From positions 1-64,000 of the forward strand of contig NW_026570284.1 of assembly GCF_019649055.1 (NCBI RefSeq): a stretch of 64,000 nucleotides of DNA, in the 5' to 3' direction. The stretch's first letter is position 1, and the number at the start of each line of letters is the position of its first letter. The stretch comes from Paramacrobiotus metropolitanus (lineage: Eukaryota > Tardigrada > Eutardigrada > Parachela > Macrobiotidae). A model generated the notes under the pieces. The model did no database searches. It was not told the origin of the DNA and saw only the letters and a program-made list of their open reading frames with translations. Position numbers and translations under genes: made by a program. Shown here one piece after another: positions 59,776-64,000 of the stretch.

Positions 59776-62700
59776 TTACAGATTCGGTACTGTCGACGGG
59801 AGCCGCGTTCTGAGTTTTCTTGTCAACGTCTGCAGAACCGACACCAAGCGTGTCCACAGTTTAACTGGTTTCCGGCGGTCCCGGCGCTTCAGACTTATCT
59901 TATCGTCGTCACTTCCATAGTCACTGGAACGTACAGTTTGATCTATCGAGTTTGTATCAAATACTGAAGATCCCTCTGACACAGCTGTCGTTTTAACCAG
60001 TTTCTCCACCGGCTCAGTCTTCCGGGGTGTCACAGTGCGACATTCCGTAGTTGCACTGTCACCTTTTCGGCTTGTATCAGCCAGCTCATGAGTCTTTGGA
60101 ATGTTCGTCACTTTTACACTTTCTCCTACCGGGTAACTGACTTTCGGTGGTGCCGAAGAGACGCATATTGACGCTGTACTGTCACTTGTTGGCTACGAGA
60201 CCACAGCTAACGACGTCCACCTCTCATCTCCACTTCCCGTTGAACAGATACATGAATAACCAATGGAATCCGTATTTCAATCGGTGCATTTAACAACCCA
60301 TGTGTCGTGGAGACCGGTGTCTGTGGGCAGCTGACATTATTCTCTGGACATTGATGGTTCGGAAGCATCTGTAATGCGCTTCCGGATGGGGAAGCTGCAG
60401 GGAAAACTAAAGTGCCCGCGGATGGCACAGCGCTTGCGGCAGCGCCTTGTGAAACGTTTTGTCCTTGTTTCATTGGTAAGGTAGACTGGCAGGCTGTGGA
60501 AGAAAGCAAAGGGCCCGAGGTTGGTACAGCCTTCGCGGATGCTGCAGACACAGGCGCCGTTAGAATCGGCGCCTGAGAAGCGGCATTAGGCGGGCGGGTA
60601 ACGGTCGGGGTCAAAGGCGACTGAGCCGAATGAGGAACGTAGCTAAGCTACAGTTATCAGAACTGAAAAATGGTTCTCCGTGCAATGCTGTTGCATTAAG
60701 AGGATTGGCAGCCTGCTGTAAACTATCGACTTCCCATTGCCGTTCTGCTTCTGATATCTCTTCAGGGCGTTGCTCTCGTTGTTTAGGGATCTCTTTCCAT
60801 CCTTGCTGGAGTTTGACATTGAACATGCTCTTATTAACAATGTCATCCCGATTGATGCGCTGGAGCCCTTGTTTGAGATCGTTTTCGGCTTGTCGCGGCT
60901 GACCATGCCGTTCCACCCAGCGGCACAGCATAATCAGCGCCTGCTTTAGGATTTTTGGCTCCTCGTTCTTGATCGCCTGGATTTCTGGATCCCGGAAGCC
61001 CAACTGCAGCGCCAGAGCCGGCCAATCTTCGCCGAGGAGATCAGCCACATCGTGCAAGCGGGGATCAGCACGGTGCACCGATCCGGTTTACTGATCTTTT
61101 TCTTGTAAACTGGTCGTCGGTCAACGGTGACACTGTCTTTCGCTGATGTCGGCTCCATCGGCTGTAAAATAATACAAGCTTACTAAACAAGAATGTATTT
61201 CGCAAACTTTGACAAGCTCATAAAACTGCATCAAGTGTCAGCGCTTATATAGGTGACAGGCTGAATCAAAGGAGAAAATACTTCACATAACTCGATCAAC
61301 TTAAAAACTAAATTGAACGGGATGTTTTAGCAAATGTCTAGTGTCTGCATACTCTCAGCTCATCGGGCAAGCGGACGTTGAGATTGCAAATGGGGATCTG
61401 CGGCATCTCATTGCGCCCGGACTTGGAATCCTTCATAAATGCAAGTCGGCCATGAGCGTTCTCATTGGGATTCTTGACCTTTACCAAGAAGGATAGACGG
61501 CTCTCTTGGAAAGGATAGAAGCGTAAATGCAGCTGTTCGCCCGATTTGGTCACTGGAATGAGATTGCCAGCCATTTCGATGTAGAGATTCTTTCCTTCCA
61601 GTACTTCCACATCACGACTCCTGGCCACTTCCACAAAGCGTTCGTGGTGCTCCAGGGTCTTGTCCTCTTTATCGTCGGTCATGCAGAAGACCCGCAGCCG
61701 GGCTTCTTCGCTGTCAAAGCGCCGTGCGTAGACGACGAATTTGGCCATAAAGGGTACCACACAACCGTCGGCGTAGATGGTGTGGCCGAGTTTCACCGCC
61801 TCACTGATGTTATGCCCGCAGTCCATCAGCCAGAACCGCGCTGAGACGGTCGTGGTGAATTGGATGCAGTCGTTGACGATGACCAAGGGCGTCGAGCCGG
61901 TGATGTCTTCCCATCGTGCTGGATTGGTGCCACCTGGGAACATAAAATTAATATATTTATATATTATAACCTTAGGAACACCGATGTACTTACACAATAT
62001 GTATGTACCGGTAGTATAAACTCCTTGACAGAAAAGAGCTTATGGATTACAGCATTCGTAGTGCAATGGTTGTGTGATAGGAATCTGAGGTGGTACTCAT
62101 TAGTATTAAGGCACCATTTTCCTTTGCGTGAATTGTTATGTGCCTAATACCGTTACTGTTATGTACCCTTGATCGATTACTTTTTTCGCTTTTAAGGATA
62201 TTAGCTGTGGTTACATTTTTTGAAAAGCAATTATTACCTGTTATGCTACACAGGAGCCGCAGATTGGGTGAATCACTGGTACACTGGTTCACCATGCCCT
62301 TTCCAGCAGCACGAGGAAGGGGGATTGTTAGCATTATCGGCTTGTGAAATTTACGACGGCGTGGCTCGACCGTGACGATGGGGCTGACGGCGATGCGGTT
62401 GCCCAGTACGCGACACTAGATCTAGCGGAACGACATGGGCCTGCATGAATAAAAACACATAACGCAACACTGTTATCTTTGTTAATTAATACATTCTTCA
62501 TTTACCTGCACTCCGACTTTAATCTTCTTTGTCAAAGCGCCTTCCGGGAAGAGCGCCTGCACTTTGTTTTCGACGGTGGACACGATAACCCCACCATCGG
62601 GACCGACAGTATGGACTTCCTGTTTGATGCGGGAAATGATCGCAAAGTACAGCGGAAAGTCCGTTGTGAGAATGCGCACGATGCGGTTGGTCTGCAGGTC

Positions 62701-63645
62701 TTCTATTGCGCGCAGTTCTGCAAAATAAATTAAATTCTTATACACTGGTGCTTATATGATTCCCATGCCGGTAACGTTTACGTACCATTAGGATCAAAGC
62801 TTTCCCTGAGAACTTTCTGCACCGCTTCTTCGGTAGCTTCCAGAGTGTGCTCGCGCCAGGTTTGTCCGTTCTCACTTCGTAATATGGTGATTTCATGCTC
62901 TCCATCTCGAAGCGATGCAAAATGTGGAATTTCAACAATCACGGGTCTGTTCAAAAAATTATGCTTAATTAAAAAAACATAACTACTAAAATGTATAATG
63001 TCATTATCCAAAATTTACTTCCTTAACTTCCTGGTTGGCCTTACCCCAAAAATTTCGCTGACGACGGGCCCATCTCCAGAATTCGGCAGACCAGTCCTTC
63101 CCCTTCCATCAGCGGCGGTGGATTGGCCACTTTGTCTTTGGTCAGATATTTGCAGGTGATGCGCATGGGGCATGGCGCTTTCCGCGGCGGAATGATGACG
63201 CGAATTCCCGAGTGCCGGCACCCGCGCATATAGTTGGTCACGCTCTTCATATTACGATATTTCTTATTTCATGTTTTTTTTTATTTCGATATGGTAACTT
63301 TTAACAAAATTAATATGCTGCTGTACTACAGAACGGCATCATACTTTTTCATGTACTGTCAGCGCAGATTTTCGTACGAGTATAATAATTATGTCTACTG
63401 CAGGTTGCAAATAAAAGCTCACAGAAATCAAAATTTTTTTAAACTCGTACTTTGGTTTCGCTACAATTCTTACAAAAACAACTGCGTTACTTCATATTTA
63501 TTTGTTAGGCACACGTAAAACGCAGTGTTAAACAAAGTATCGCAAAGGCGAGAAATCATGAATGGGAACTCACCACAATTTCTCTCAAAGCATCGTCAGT
63601 TTCCGCCACATTGGTCGGCGGAAGTGCGTCCGATTGACCGTGCTT
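59776..63645 (-). CDS. ANK: ankyrin, C-terminal half (ZU5-ZU5-UPA-death domain), partial
   Basis: Exons read from the right: 63645-63574 (linker, tentative), 63244-63045 ([17 protein letters not shown], first ZU5), 62946-62786 ([18 protein letters not shown]), 62717-62506 ([18 protein letters not shown], second ZU5), 62440-62238 ([16 protein letters not shown]), 61933-61353 ([39 protein letters not shown]), 61161-about 60611 (death domain: [15 protein letters not shown]), then a Pro/Ser/Ala-rich tail near 60614-60207 and 60193-59776. Ankyrins tie membrane proteins to spectrin; the ZU5 domain binds beta-spectrin. The ankyrin repeats would lie beyond the window edge. A frame break between KKKISKPDR and HRADPRLHD near 61078 needs one added base, and the exon at 62440 needs either a one-base change or an internal acceptor at 62416. 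Tail exon boundaries are uncertain. Confidence 0.85.
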
Positions 63646-64000
63646 CTATAGAATTAGAATCCCATTATCAGCAAGTAAAAAACACGAACTTATTCCGATC
63701 ACACTTACCACGCAAAGAGCCCACCATTGAGTCAATTCATAACTAATCGTAACGAGACTGCCACAAAGAACTATCAGCAAGGAAACGTACGAGTTCCAGC
63801 GCCTGGTCGAAGTTTCTACAAAGGCAAGTAATGATTCAAAAAGTCTTTCGTGATGGGAAATAGTTCGTGATCTATTTCCGGATAGCAACGGAACCGATCC
63901 CGTGGCCTACCAGCATCGACAGCATAAACCTCCAGTATTCTTGTGATGATAGCTAGTTAGGCTAGTGATGGCAGTTAAGACCCAGTGCACGGCCATCCCT
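63646..64000. other. edge region, probably ankyrin intron or linker
   Basis: Frames on both strands are open for 70-80 codons, but none matches the ankyrin linker clearly. The gene must continue past the right edge. Confidence 0.4.

Overview
The window is animal nuclear DNA. Genes have short spliceosomal GT-AG introns, lie on both strands at high density, and include metazoan-specific families: JNK MAP kinase, cGMP-dependent protein kinase, ankyrin with ZU5-UPA-death domains, and rabconnectin-3/DMXL. Gene compactness and protein divergence suggest a small-genome ecdysozoan. A tardigrade is my best guess, but the sequence alone does not prove it.

Layout. 1-1260: no convincing gene; a tract rich in short hairpins with a repeated CGGYTAGAAA-like word. 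1898-3608 (-): a chimeric gene joining a TMEM218-like membrane protein to the C-terminal part of the splicing helicase DDX46, without the DEAD domain. 4142-5562 (+): a truncated second copy of the 5' end of DMXL. 6723-9088 (-): ZGPAT, head to head with 10006-22400 (+): complete 12-exon DMXL (about 3169 aa), a V-ATPase assembly factor. 23158-29799: an LTR element with identical 284-bp LTRs and a 4-bp target duplication. It encodes coiled-coil and linker-histone-like winged-helix proteins but no recognisable reverse transcriptase or integrase. 30601-35988 (+): JNK in 8 exons. 37331-37448 (-): 5S rRNA. 38295-41294 (+): a decayed gene with thrombospondin type 1 repeats. 42192-42760 (-): RPL32, head to head with a shortened TMA16-like gene at 43245-44121 (+). 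44843-53092 (-): cGMP-dependent protein kinase in 14 exons with two frame breaks and a 938-bp Tc1/mariner-like element in its first intron. 57324-58729 (+): hydroxypyruvate isomerase. 59776-63645 (-): the C-terminal half of an ankyrin, running toward the window edge.

The neighbours do not form a pathway; several are housekeeping genes. Two head-to-head pairs (ZGPAT/DMXL and RPL32/TMA16-like) probably share promoter regions. The strongest candidate for something undescribed is the LTR element. Its coding and non-coding parts are saturated with short perfect inverted repeats, and its 3' part carries an array of 11 GCCGTA words, mostly followed by small hairpins whose arms vary together.

DMXL (9.5 kb of CDS), JNK, RPL32 and HYI read through with no frame breaks. 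PKG, ankyrin and the TSP1 gene each carry one or more, which suggests local decay or local base errors rather than uniformly poor sequence.
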